From positions 6,543-25,322 of the forward strand of contig CAAAJI010000164.1 of assembly GCA_900642245.1 (NCBI GenBank): 18,780 nucleotides of DNA, given 5' to 3'. The notes below the pieces were generated by a model. That model ran no database searches. It was not told the DNA's origin and saw only the letters and a program-made list of their open reading frames with translations. Below, in pieces: positions 9,306 to 17,873 of this stretch. A program made the translations under genes and the position numbers. Source of the stretch: Fragilaria radians (Eukaryota > Bacillariophyta > Fragilariophyceae > Fragilariales > Fragilariaceae). The first letter of the stretch is position 1. Each line of letters opens with the position of its first letter.

Positions 9306-9717
9306 TGTTAAAGAAAATATCATTGAAATGCATGTTTTTGTACTAAAATTGCAATGATGATTAAATAATTGTCCCGGAAAAGGAAATTTGGAGATGAGGA
9401 GTCGAAATTAGGAGATAAATGAAAGAGATTTCATTTCTACTTGTTTTTTAAGATATATCCAGGTTGAGGTTTATTGTGTTAGAAAAATTAGCGATATCCA
9501 GGGTTTCACATAAATGTGTTGAGCAAAAAAAGGGCGAAATCCAAGATTAAAATTAGTTGGAGTAGACAGTAAAAATATTAGTAAAACCTCATAATTGGAA
9601 AAACTCTCGTGTTCTTTCTTTCAGACTCTTCTTACCTCTTCTTTTTTTTAATCGAAATTTCGACTGTTTCTTTTTCAGAAACACTACCATCAAAGACAAA
9701 TACTTCAAAATTTAACA
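9306..9717 (+). repeat. copia-1 3' LTR candidate (412 bp)
   Basis: It starts TGTTAAAG next to a polypurine tract and 34 bases after the last pol codon, and ends ATTTAACA, giving a 7-base inverted end pair (TGTTAAA/TTTAACA). Inside there are pyrimidine-rich stretches near the end (about 9607-9650). No matching full 5' LTR is in the window, so the right boundary rests on the inverted ends and on the 12-base match at 5213-5224. The flanking bases after it are TACGG; no matching target duplication can be placed on the 5' side. Confidence 0.65.
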
Positions 9718-10098
9718 TACGGACTGCTGCAACTAGGGAACGATGTTAGCATTGCAAAATTTGGAATGGCTATTATTTGGAACGTTTGACAGTGGCATTT
9801 TCTTCAGACTCTGAAAATTTTCAAATCAGACATATCTAATTGAAATTGACCTCCTCAGAACAACTCCCGACAGTTTAGAGGAGGGTTTTTCAAGCTTGGA
9901 GAAATCGATTGAAAAGGAACAAATTGCGAGTTTGTTGTGATTAGCTCATACTTTTAAAAGAATCTTAGGAAGCATTGTTTATCAATCACTTTGTACAATC
10001 CTATTTACACCTTGACTTGCTCATACAAGAGCATAGAAGATGTAGTCAGAGTCAAGAAATCTGTATCTCAGGTTGGTAATTCAACAAGAAGCCCTGAA
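9718..10098. other. Intergenic stretch between copia-1 and the cysteine-cluster gene
   Basis: No long open frame in the first 270 bases. The frame from 9991 has no recognisable N-terminal domain and is best treated as the upstream part of the next locus. A weak inverted pair CCTCCTC/GAGGAGG lies at about 9850-9886. Confidence 0.4.
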
Positions 10099-10424
10099 AT
10101 GAGTGAAGATGATGAATACTCTGTAAAGTCTGTGAAGTCTGTGGTGGATCACCTTGTGAGTGGGAAGAATTAGGACCTGAGGTTGTTAAGATAACTGAAG
10201 AGCAATTTTGTTGGAGTGACAATGGAGGTATTGCTCTTGATGAAGATGGCACTCCAATAGAAAGACGCACAGCGCAAAAAGCAATGTATGAGTCGTTTAC
10301 ATATTTAAAGTTTGGGAACCTAGGTAAAGGAAATTGAATTCCCCTTCCAAATTGTGTGATAAAGGAAATAAGCATTAGATACCCAGAACTTGATGGAAAC
10401 TACATGAGATTTCACAAAGCGTAA
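10099..10424 (+). pseudogene. Small cysteine-cluster protein gene, one frameshift and one stop
   Basis: The ATG at 10099 opens MSEDDEY in frame 1; homology-like sequence continues in frame 3 from about 10119 as CKVCEVCGGSPCEWEELG, a compact CxxCxxCxxxxC cluster followed by Trp. The rest reads through ERRTAQKAMYESFTYLKFG, then GNLGKGN-stop-IPLPNCVIKEI and YPELDGNYMRF, ending at TAA (10422-10424). The single internal stop is TGA at 10335-10337, where an Arg (CGA) would fit the basic GKGN-x-IP context. Repaired length would be about 108 residues. The design suggests a small metal-binding or nucleic-acid-binding protein. I have an uncertain impression that similar sequences recur in diatom genomes, but I do not recognise a named family. 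It lies between a copia LTR and a piggyBac relic, and could be transposon-borne. Confidence 0.6.
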
Positions 10425-10509
10425 ATGAAGCATTGTATTTTTTATCAAGAGTAAAATAAAGAAGTGGATTTTTCAAATAGTAATATCCGAAATTTTTTGA
10501 CACTTTGAC

Positions 10510-12593
10510 TCAAACTTCTTGAACAGCTCTTCCGGGGGATTTCAATGTCAAATCTGAAAGATTGGACACTCGCTTACACACTTTTGATATTCCCTTTTGT
10601 ATTCTTTCAGATGAAGTTCTCATTATAATATCGATAAGAGCCCTGGTGTCACCTTTTAGTGCTCCTTCATGGTGAAATGCAGGAAAACAATTGACATGAA
10701 ACCCTTTTTTAAACTCACAGCAACCGTAAATAGTTCGAAGTTTTGGGACCCACTTTTCATTTGTATCTGGGTCATTCTTCCAGCAAAGCATGCACAAGAA
10801 GTAATGTTTGTCTTGCTTTTCTTTATTCTCAAGTAGCATATTGACAGTTCCTGTTGTTGACACAAGAACTCCGTTTGCTACTGCGGGTGATGTTTTTGGC
10901 GTAGATTTTGCTTTCTTCTTTTGTTTTTCCTCAGCTTCTGCAACCAATGGTGAGACCAACTGTTCAGCAATTATTCTTTTGAACTCTCAAGAAGCAGTAC
11001 AATTTGCCTTTTGGGGGTCAAGTTTTTGAAAAACAGCATAAGCATTGTGCATTGCAAGATCCAATAACAATGCAAATAATGACATATGAAGTTTTTTTTA
11101 ACCCGTTGTGTAGGATTTGTTGACCAACGTTGATCCATGCGATCAACAGAATTCATAAAGATATTGTAAGCAACAATTGTTGCTGGAACATCAAATTTTG
11201 TACGATACAGATTCTCTGAGCCATTCCAGCGTTCTAATTTGGCTAGGCCATTGACACATTCAACAGCTTCTAGATCAGTACCTTCAAATATTGGACTGCT
11301 TGGCGTGAAATTGAGATCATTACTGTAAAGTATCACCACTTTACTGTCTTTCCACACAATATACCCTGCTTGTTGCGCAACAATTTTGGCTGGAGGCACA
11401 AACTCCATTTGTTAAGATATTGCTTTCTTCTTCATTGCTATGTTTTGCTTCTTTTGCAATGCTTCAAAATTTCCATTGATATCAAACACTTGAACCAAAT
11501 TCCAAGCACCTCTTGGGGCATCCTTCAGATTTCTAGTTGCTGTTGTTAGATGTATTTGATTCATAGCATCTACGTTTGTGAACTTGACTGTACCAATCAT
11601 GAATGCATTTCCATCCGTAATGCAATGTAGTTGTTTTGCCATTGTGTGTTGAGTGTAAAAATTGTCAGTAAATATAACTTGCTTTCTGTCTGCAGAATTA
11701 TCATTTTTTACCTGATGTGCAAGCTGTAAGATCCACAAAGCAGTTGCATCCTACTTTCTCAAAATGCTTTGAATATGGTCCTCTCAAATCCCTGAATACA
11801 GTTGTATAAGATTGAGCTCTGGATATTCCTGTTGTGTTTCCAGATCCATTGTCATAAATGCTATGGAGATACGTATGTTTAGACCCAACCACTGCATAAA
11901 ATTGTATTCCATAAGTTTGTTTGCGATGTATGATTTTGCTTTGGTGCGTGCCTTTGTATTTTCATCTAGAGCACTTGTTCCAATGGGCATGGCAATAGAT
12001 GCAATCTGCTTCATGAAATACTCCACGAGGCTGCGCGAATGCCAAAGGGGATCATTTGTTACAGCATCATACAAATATTCTGGAGGTCTAAGCTTCAAGT
12101 GACTTCAAATTTGCATAAAATAGTCTCTTGACATTGCCTTTTTGAAGTCTTTATGGCCCTGAAACATGCTATCCTTCCAATATTCATCAAGGTTGTTGAA
12201 TTGCAAAAGCGACATAGCAAGTTTGAGTCCAATGTATGCATTGAAATTTGTTTCATTCACTTCACACATTCCATCTTCTTTCAAGCACTGGTTTGTCCAT
12301 TTTCTCATTTTATCCAAAAAGCTTCTACTAATGAAAAGTTTAAACAATTCTGCAGCCCGGTTCTGCTTGTACGAACGGTTGACTCTATCCACTTGTAATA
12401 TTTTGAGGTCTGACAGCCTCGTACATAGGAATTTTCACTGTTCACTTTCAACAGTTTGATTTTCCCATGGTAAGTTGTCCAAGATGTCTCCAATTTCAAG
12501 GTGCTGCTCATTTTCCCATGGTAAGTTGTCCATTACATCCTCAATTTCAACGTGCTGCACATCATCCTGATCCAAATTTCCATCTCCACTCAT
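10510..12593 (-). pseudogene. piggyBac-type transposase (DDE_Tnp_1_7), broken
   Basis: The reading starts at ATG 12593-12591 (MSGDGNLDQDD...) with an acidic N-terminus containing a duplicated DNLPWEN segment, and ends at TGA 10512-10510, about 694 codons. Domain landmarks in order: FKLFISRSFLDKM; the first catalytic region TSALDENTKARTKAKSYI; FYAVVGSKHTYLHSIYDNGSGN; the second, IFTDNFYTQHTMA; the third, NSVDRMDQRWSTNPTQR; and a C-terminal cysteine module (CMLCWKNDP, GCCEFKKGFHVNCFPAFHH). All three catalytic aspartates are kept. Breaks: TGA at 12437 and 12107, TAA at 11411, TGA at 10989, and frameshifts near 11910, 11755 and 11095 (the last at an 8-T run). piggyBac transposases cut and paste at TTAA. 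I found no terminal inverted repeats with confidence. The damage is modest, so the copy is fairly young. Confidence 0.88.
12450..12551 (-). repeat. In-frame 51-bp tandem duplication in the transposase N-terminus
   Basis: Units at 12551-12501 and 12500-12450 (minus) encode 17 residues each: VEIEDVMDNLPWENEQH and LEIGDILDNLPWENQTV. The DNA core TTTTCCCATGGTAAGTTGTC is identical in both. The frame is preserved, so it duplicates an acidic, Trp-containing motif. Confidence 0.85.
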
Positions 12594-12600
12594 TCCCGCT

Positions 12601-12617
12601 GCTTTTTGTCAAAAAGC
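12601..12617. repeat. Perfect hairpin upstream of the transposase ATG
   Basis: GCTTTTTG and CAAAAAGC flank a single T. It lies 8 bases upstream of the transposase start and would fall in its leader or promoter. Function unknown. Confidence 0.45.
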
Positions 12618-13221
12618 GCTATTTCTATTCCAATTATATCATAAGAATGATTGGATCAGAATCTTTAAAACCGATATATCTGATTCTAGTCAAAGCAATT
12701 CTTCCCACAAATCATAATTTAGTATTACATACTTTTAACCAATCATCGACATTTACGGAAATTGAAGACTAAAAGAGAAATACGAACCTTAGATTCTTTT
12801 GATGCCACTTTCATACGATTTGACTCTTGCTAAATCAATTAATACTCTCACAATTCTATTGAAGAATATGAAATGGAAGTATTGAATCATGAAGTCGTTT
12901 TCTTAGCCCTTCCTTCTGCCAACACGCACAATTTAATGGGTGTAATCATATAATTCGAAAAGCTCTCATTTCATATTCCCACGTCAACTCCATGTCCATA
13001 ATAAGGTTATCTAATTTTTACGGTGAACTTGGTCTAGACAAGAAAATGATGCATTCGAAACGTTTGACTACTCATAACTTTGAATGAATCTTCTAAATTT
13101 ATGGACTTGGAGGACTATTGCAATGTTAATCACTACTACATTTATGAAAACCTCGTGTAAATTGTTCAAAGAGTATGCATTCATACAGGAAAGAGATGTT
13201 TGGTACATGATTTCGTGGGTC
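12618..13221. other. Non-coding stretch between transposase and secreted-protein gene
   Basis: No supported open frame. It should contain the outer end of the piggyBac element (TTAA occurs at about 12735, 12838 and 12930, none with a convincing terminal repeat) and the 3' untranslated region of the gene at 13222-13854. Confidence 0.4.
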
Positions 13222-13854
13222 TCAGCTGCCACAATTAATTTGAGGTTGCGCCGTCACTTGCTGGATGTTCACAGTCACACTCGGTGATGCTCCCAGACAT
13301 TCTTTAGTGTTGGTGGGCAATGATTTAGAGATTCCCTTTTCCAATCTTTTCTTCAGTTCAGGTGCGTATGTCTTTGGGAACCAAGTTTTATCTTCCGATG
13401 CTTCGAGCATACGACCATCGCCGTTGTCGGCTCCGCATGATTTACAAAGTCCACTCCCTGCCCATGAGAAACTTCGAGCTAGTCTACGCCTTTTAGAGGA
13501 TGGGGCTTCACAAACCTCAGCTGTGAAAACTGCCTTATCACCCTTACCAGATTTCCCAAATCCAAAGTCGTCTAAAACGACATTGAGCAAAGCACCTATC
13601 GATTTTTGTAATTCTAATGAACATGTTTCAAAACTTGACCCACCTCGTGGCATAATGTCAACCTGGACGACGAAATGATTATCAGGTCCGGCACCATAAG
13701 TGCACTCTATAGATTCTAGATCACGATCTATTTGATTTCCTTCCTGAGCCTCCAATAGTTCTAAATCTTCTTTAAAGGCAAGGTTTGCAGATTCAATGCT
13801 GTAAGCACAAGAAAAAGCCAATAAGGCAACTATACCTCTCATGTTTCGTAGCAT
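13222..13854 (-). CDS. Small secreted cysteine-motif protein
   Basis: Uninterrupted 210-residue frame from ATG 13854 to TGA 13224-13222. Residues 1-22 look like a signal peptide (basic MLRNMRG, then hydrophobic IVALLAFSCAYS), so export is likely; there is no second membrane segment. The mature part has seven cysteines (51, 78, 115, 137, 140, 186, 208). A basic RRRLAR (122-127) is followed by SWAGSGLCKSCGADNGDGR, in which CxxCGxDNxD resembles a motif I associate with secreted diatom proteins; that link is from memory and uncertain. The C-terminus is a short beta-like segment (VTVNIQQV) ending CGS. An alternative start is Met5. No intron is needed. The 5' flank (13869 onward) is one copy of a dispersed repeat. 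Function unknown; a cell-wall or extracellular role is only a guess. Intactness amid dead transposons suggests it is a working gene. Confidence 0.8.
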   Translation of the reverse strand: MLRNMRGIVALLAFSCAYSIESANLAFKEDLELLEAQEGNQIDRDLESIECTYGAGPDNHFVVQVDIMPRGGSSFETCSLELQKSIGALLNVVLDDFGFGKSGKGDKAVFTAEVCEAPSSKRRRLARSFSWAGSGLCKSCGADNGDGRMLEASEDKTWFPKTYAPELKKRLEKGISKSLPTNTKECLGASPSVTVNIQQVTAQPQINCGS

Positions 13855-13868
13855 CAGTTCCGATTATC

Positions 13869-14247
13869 GAGTGTATATCCAAAGTTGCAATTTGCGACAA
13901 ACGTGATTTATTTTTTTATATCTCTGTGATTGTTGTGGACTTAGGCTTTTACTGCTTTTCTCACGATCAGGGTAGGGTTACAATGACTCAAAACGTTTTC
14001 CTTGGCATTCGAGTCATTTTTGTATCACGAAACCTGGACTTTATTCGCCTTTTTAGGACGTTCTTCGATCATGAATTTGTATTGCCGGATTGTCAAGAAG
14101 AGTCTTATTGAAAGTCGTTGCTTACAATTATACTACTTAATACTGAATTGCAAAATCTTTCCTAATATTTTTCTCGTGAAAAAATAATTTAATATAAATA
14201 ATTGGGATGATATTTAAACGAGTATAGATTACCCTTGCCGCTGTGAC
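13869..14247 (+). repeat. Dispersed repeat, copy B (5' flank of the secreted-protein gene)
   Basis: Co-linear with 555-906 (see that entry for anchor blocks). It starts about 15 bases upstream of the secreted-protein ATG and ends near 14247, so it covers the leader and probable promoter of that minus-strand gene. Which copy is ancestral cannot be decided from the window. Confidence 0.85.
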
Positions 14248-14544
14248 AAACTGCAGGATGTCGTGTTGGCAGGAATGCAAAATAGGTAACGATGATTGCT
14301 GGATTGTTCTGCTGATATTGCAACAAACCTCATGGTTTCTCAACTCCTAAATTGCAATTTTCTGACGAGCAGCATATGTGCAAGGCTTGTCGCATATGAA
14401 TCTGGAGATAAATTGATTCTCAAGGCAAAGGAGCACTTGTAAGACAGTGAACAAAAAAAAACAATCTCGTTTCCAATGCAGAATAGAGACTTCAAAACTG
14501 AGGCATTGACAAAGACACTACTATTTAAGAAAATCTATTGAAAT

Positions 14545-14582
<38 letters not shown>
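14545..14582. repeat. TA dinucleotide microsatellite
   Basis: About 38 bases of alternating T and A, interrupted by one C at 14559. Confidence 0.95.
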
Positions 14583-15488
14583 AATTTGCTCCTTGCTCAA
14601 GGTAAAATGCAATTTTCTGGGTGCCATATGCAAAAAGGATGCAAAACGAAATTGAAGCAAGACTTGGCAATGAATCACATTTCAAAGGCAAGTTAACTGA
14701 ATTCCTCGAATCGTCTTCAAGAATGTTGGTATGAATATAAATAACATTGATTACACTGAAATCATTCATATATACAAGCATTGTTATCATGCGTGTAAAA
14801 ATGAGTTTCAAAACAGCAAGTGAAATCCTAGTGCCTGATATTGGAAGAACAATCAAAATATTTGAATTTCATGACATTCCATTACCCAACACAATATTTA
14901 TTGTGTAGTATCCAGTCTATATATAAGTAGGCTAAATAAAATATCTTTAAGCAAAACAAGAAAAACTCGTCCGCTTACAGCAACAGGATAACAAATCCTC
15001 GGATCATGCTCACAAATTCACAGGTGCATTGAGCCAAGCCAGGCATTTCACACTTTAGTTACAATATCAGAAAATTAAAAATATTTTAATGCATTTTAAT
15101 CATGTTGCATTAATCCTTGTACATCAGCTATCTACTTGTCCAGAGCTGTCCAACCTTTTCATTAACAAAAAAATTGAGAAACGTAGAATGTATTCATGAT
15201 CACATTTGAAATAATTTTCAGACCAAAAGTCATTGCGTTTCTATAAGTTCATAAATTACTGTGAACAAAGTCCATTGATTTGTATCGCTAAGTATCAACT
15301 GCCAGTAAACCTTGAAACCTATGTGTCAATCAATTGGAATACGCATTCCGTTCGTAGTGAACAGGTTTCAAGAAAGAAGCCACACAAGTTCCACCGGAAA
15401 CGATATCGATGGAAAATCAAAAAATCCTTCCAATTGTATCTCCTACTTTTGTTTTGATATCACTAACTCCTAAGGGTAACACGAAAGT

Positions 15489-15503
15489 CCCCCCCCCCCC
15501 CCC
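15489..15503. repeat. C homopolymer (15 C)
   Basis: An uninterrupted run of 15 C in an otherwise AT-rich region, just upstream of the second copia relic. The length is prone to assembly error. Confidence 0.9.
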
Positions 15504-15558
15504 TTTGAGTTTGATTTCCAATCAAGTCGGATCATACAAGGGATAAAAGAGTCACCTA

Positions 15559-17194
15559 AATGTGTGGGAACTCGCTATATCTAATGCAGGTTGCAATCGA
15601 CTTATCCAAACTATGGGCCATTGTGCCAATCCTAGTATTTTGTGCGAAAATAACAGTCAACTAGTAACGCACTATAACCCTGTGGTAACTTACTTGGGCC
15701 AAGATAACTCTAGAAGATCTCAGAATGCTCAGCAGATGTATTACTGTATAATGGTTTCCTTATCTGAGACAGAAAGAACAAAATACTTTCTGTATCTGAC
15801 CAGTATATAATCAACAGTGAATTATCAGGACTTGATTAATTCAAGCTGCTCATGAATGAGGAAATCATTCACACTTGGGCGACATCAACTTCACTCCTGA
15901 CAACTCTCAGAAATCTGGATGATTTCATGGCAACTTGCAGAAGTGTTTTATGAAGGCTTCAAGGCAAGAGGGGAAGACGTTCCAAGCTTTATTGTTTACT
16001 TATTTAAAGGTTAAACGGCATGAGCTGATGGATAATTTCGTAAGTGCATCCAATGCCAACAAGATATATATATGACCAGGATGAGAACATGGATCACAAT
16101 TTGTTGATGACTTGCGCACTCAACAAATACCAGACCATGATGGATGAGAACAAATGGCATGCAATAACTTCTCAGGTGGAGCAGAATGCTCTACTCTCTG
16201 CTGAACTAAACAACTAAAAGACTCTAATTGGAAGCTGCCCAGTGCAGGAGATTGGAAGCTCACGTAAATGAGGAGAGGAAGAGCAAACAAGTAAATAGAA
16301 AGAAGAAGGAAAATGACGAACATGCTTGGAAGAAGATACCTCCCAAATTAGGCAACGCTGAAACCAAAATTTTGAATAAGAAGACATATCCTGGTACAAG
16401 TATCACAATGCCTGATGAAGGTAAAGGGCCACATGCTCGTAGGCTTTCTCAAAAGCTTGATAAAGAAGAGAGCGAGTCAAATTGCAATGGTTGCCGCGCT
16501 GAGATCAAGCCAGAAAAAAGGGACCATTTGCAAATGCTTTGGCTGCAATCCTTGAAAAAGGAAACATTAAGTGTGAATGAGTCACAATGAAGTCCTGAGG
16601 ACTTACAATCTTGCAAACAATGAAGTCAGGGACAACTCATGCTTGGAAGTGGCAATGTTGTATGATGATGACGTTTTGGAAGCCCTAAATTGACCTCAAC
16701 AACAACAGGCCCTACTTCCATGCCACTAATAGAAATCAAAACTATGAAAAACAAACAATTTCATCCATACAGCTAAGCTAAAACGAGATAAATCAGGATC
16801 TCCAACTGTATCAACAGTGGGAAGCAAAATTTACAGAACAATACAAACTTGTTTGGAGATTAAGACCGGAAAGGGACAAACGTTTCACCTAGTCGTTCAA
16901 GCAGCTGAAGAAACTAAAAGATTAGATTAGACTTGTCAATGCCGTTTTGACTCAGATTCTTTTACAATCCATGCGGACTGCCTCACGACGCATTACTAAA
17001 TGCATAAATCACTTCATTTCACCTCCGAATCAACCTGTATTCAATTCAAAGGGAAAGGGATCAAGTCAAACATCTTTCTTGAAGTTTAGGGCAACGGGAC
17101 TATAAAATGGAATATTGCTGAAGATGTTGGTCAGGTACACTCCCATATCATTCAAAATGCGCTGTATGTCCCTGAGTGCTATAGCGTCAACTGA
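15559..17194 (+). pseudogene. Second copia lineage: gag and protease relic, heavily decayed
   Basis: Scattered segments match the Gag of another copia group. They are NAGCNRLIQTMGHCANPS and THYNPVV; QNAQQMYYCIMVSLSE (all in 15562-15810); LRNLDDFMATC (about 15890-15935); GFKARGEDVPSFIVYLFKG (about 15955-16012); LLMTCALNKYQTMMDENKWH (about 16103-16162); and AWKKIPPKLG (about 16325-16352). Further on, FDSDSFTIHADC (16946-16981) with ITKCINHFISPP marks the aspartic protease, and GTIKWNIAEDVGQVHSHIIQ up to LYVPE (about 17095-17176) is the segment preceding the integrase zinc finger. Integrase, RT and RNase H are absent, so the copy is truncated. Frames change many times and stops are frequent. It differs from copia-1 in Gag sequence and lacks its zinc knuckles. 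It is older and more eroded than copia-1. Confidence 0.75.
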
Positions 17195-17873
17195 GAATCG
17201 AAAAGAGTGGGGAACAAAAAAGAAGCTTCAAGACATGGTCAACTGTAGCCATTCCAATTCATGATGAAATTCAAAAGTTGAAAAAAGGTCTACAAATTGA
17301 AAAAAATTATCATGCATCCTTATATTATTTGAATAATGACATGTATGAACAATTTGTGATTACAATATAAGTATGCTTTGGGAAACTTTTTATCATCATG
17401 GAAAAATAATTTTCATCTAATATTTCCCCAGAAGTTTCTATTTGACAAATTGACCTACCTTTAGCTTTAACTTGATAGTTTTGTCACATGTCTTAATTCA
17501 AGACTTTATTTCTATACACTAGAGACTGCTCTAGAGTTCTCTAATCGATGGAATCCAGGTGAAATCTTTTTTAGAAAACGAATGATACTATCATATCATA
17601 TGTTTTGCGTAGATGCAAGGACATTCGTTATAAAGTCCTACACTAAACAAGTACTTCAAATACCCTCTTGTTCTAGCTGCACTTAATTTTTGTAGACAAA
17701 TGCTATCTTTATAATTGAATCATTACAACCAATTGGATACTGAGAATTGGAATGTTCTCCACATCAATCTATGAAAACTAGGCGTAATAACAGAAGAATA
17801 TAGTTCTCACTATTCCTCGTTCACTGTGTGAAGTTTGCATATACGAGATTAAGGATTTTTTGAACGTTGTACG
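17195..17873. other. Intergenic stretch between copia-2 relic and nuclease gene
   Basis: AT-rich with no supported open frame on either strand. The right end should hold the 3' untranslated region of the minus-strand nuclease gene. I see nothing else. Confidence 0.45.

Larger units (their letters stand above)
5213..9717 (+). mobile_element. Ty1/copia retrotransposon (copia-1), nearly full length, dead
   Basis: The domain order gag, protease, integrase, RT, RNase H is that of Ty1/copia, and the style (a two-knuckle Gag; SRPELSNTVRELSKVMD in the RT-RNase H link) resembles elements found in diatoms. The 3' end has a purine-rich tract and a 412-bp LTR candidate bounded by TGTTAAA and TTTAACA. 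At the 5' side only CAAAATTTAACA (5213-5224) matches the LTR end, and the HTH gene occupies the place where the rest of the LTR should be. At least five frameshifts and seven internal stops are present, so the copy is non-autonomous. The gene-level entries below give the details. Confidence 0.85.
14248..15558. other. Long non-coding stretch
   Basis: No frame here is supported by a motif. A 39-codon frame from ATG 14789 to TAG 14906-14908 has no recognisable domain, and the 74-codon frame 15233-15457 likewise. The minus frame 14521-14856 is partly translated TA repeat. The stretch holds the TA microsatellite and C run listed separately. Confidence 0.45.

Noticed and set aside
6300..10989. TGA as a reassigned sense codon (Arg)
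   Set aside because: The intact secreted-protein gene and the HTH gene both end in TGA at sensible positions, and the elements also carry frameshifts plus TAG and TAA stops. Decay explains it better.
10430..13000. Terminal inverted repeats and TTAA ends of the piggyBac element
   Set aside because: TTAA sites exist on the right side only at places with no matching inverted ends, and none lies close downstream of the transposase stop. No boundary can be supported.
13265..13678. Plus-strand 137-codon frame
   Set aside because: Antisense shadow of the secreted-protein gene; the minus frame has the signal peptide and full length.
14521..14856. Minus-strand 111-codon frame
   Set aside because: Part of it is the translated TA microsatellite (alternating Tyr-Ile), and the rest has no domain.
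14789..14908. Short plus frame of 39 codons
   Set aside because: Starts at ATG and looks protein-like, but there is no motif, no homologue I recognise and it is too short to support.
16120..16399. Two minus-strand frames with hydrophobic stretches
   Set aside because: They lie antisense to the copia-2 gag relic and are shadows.
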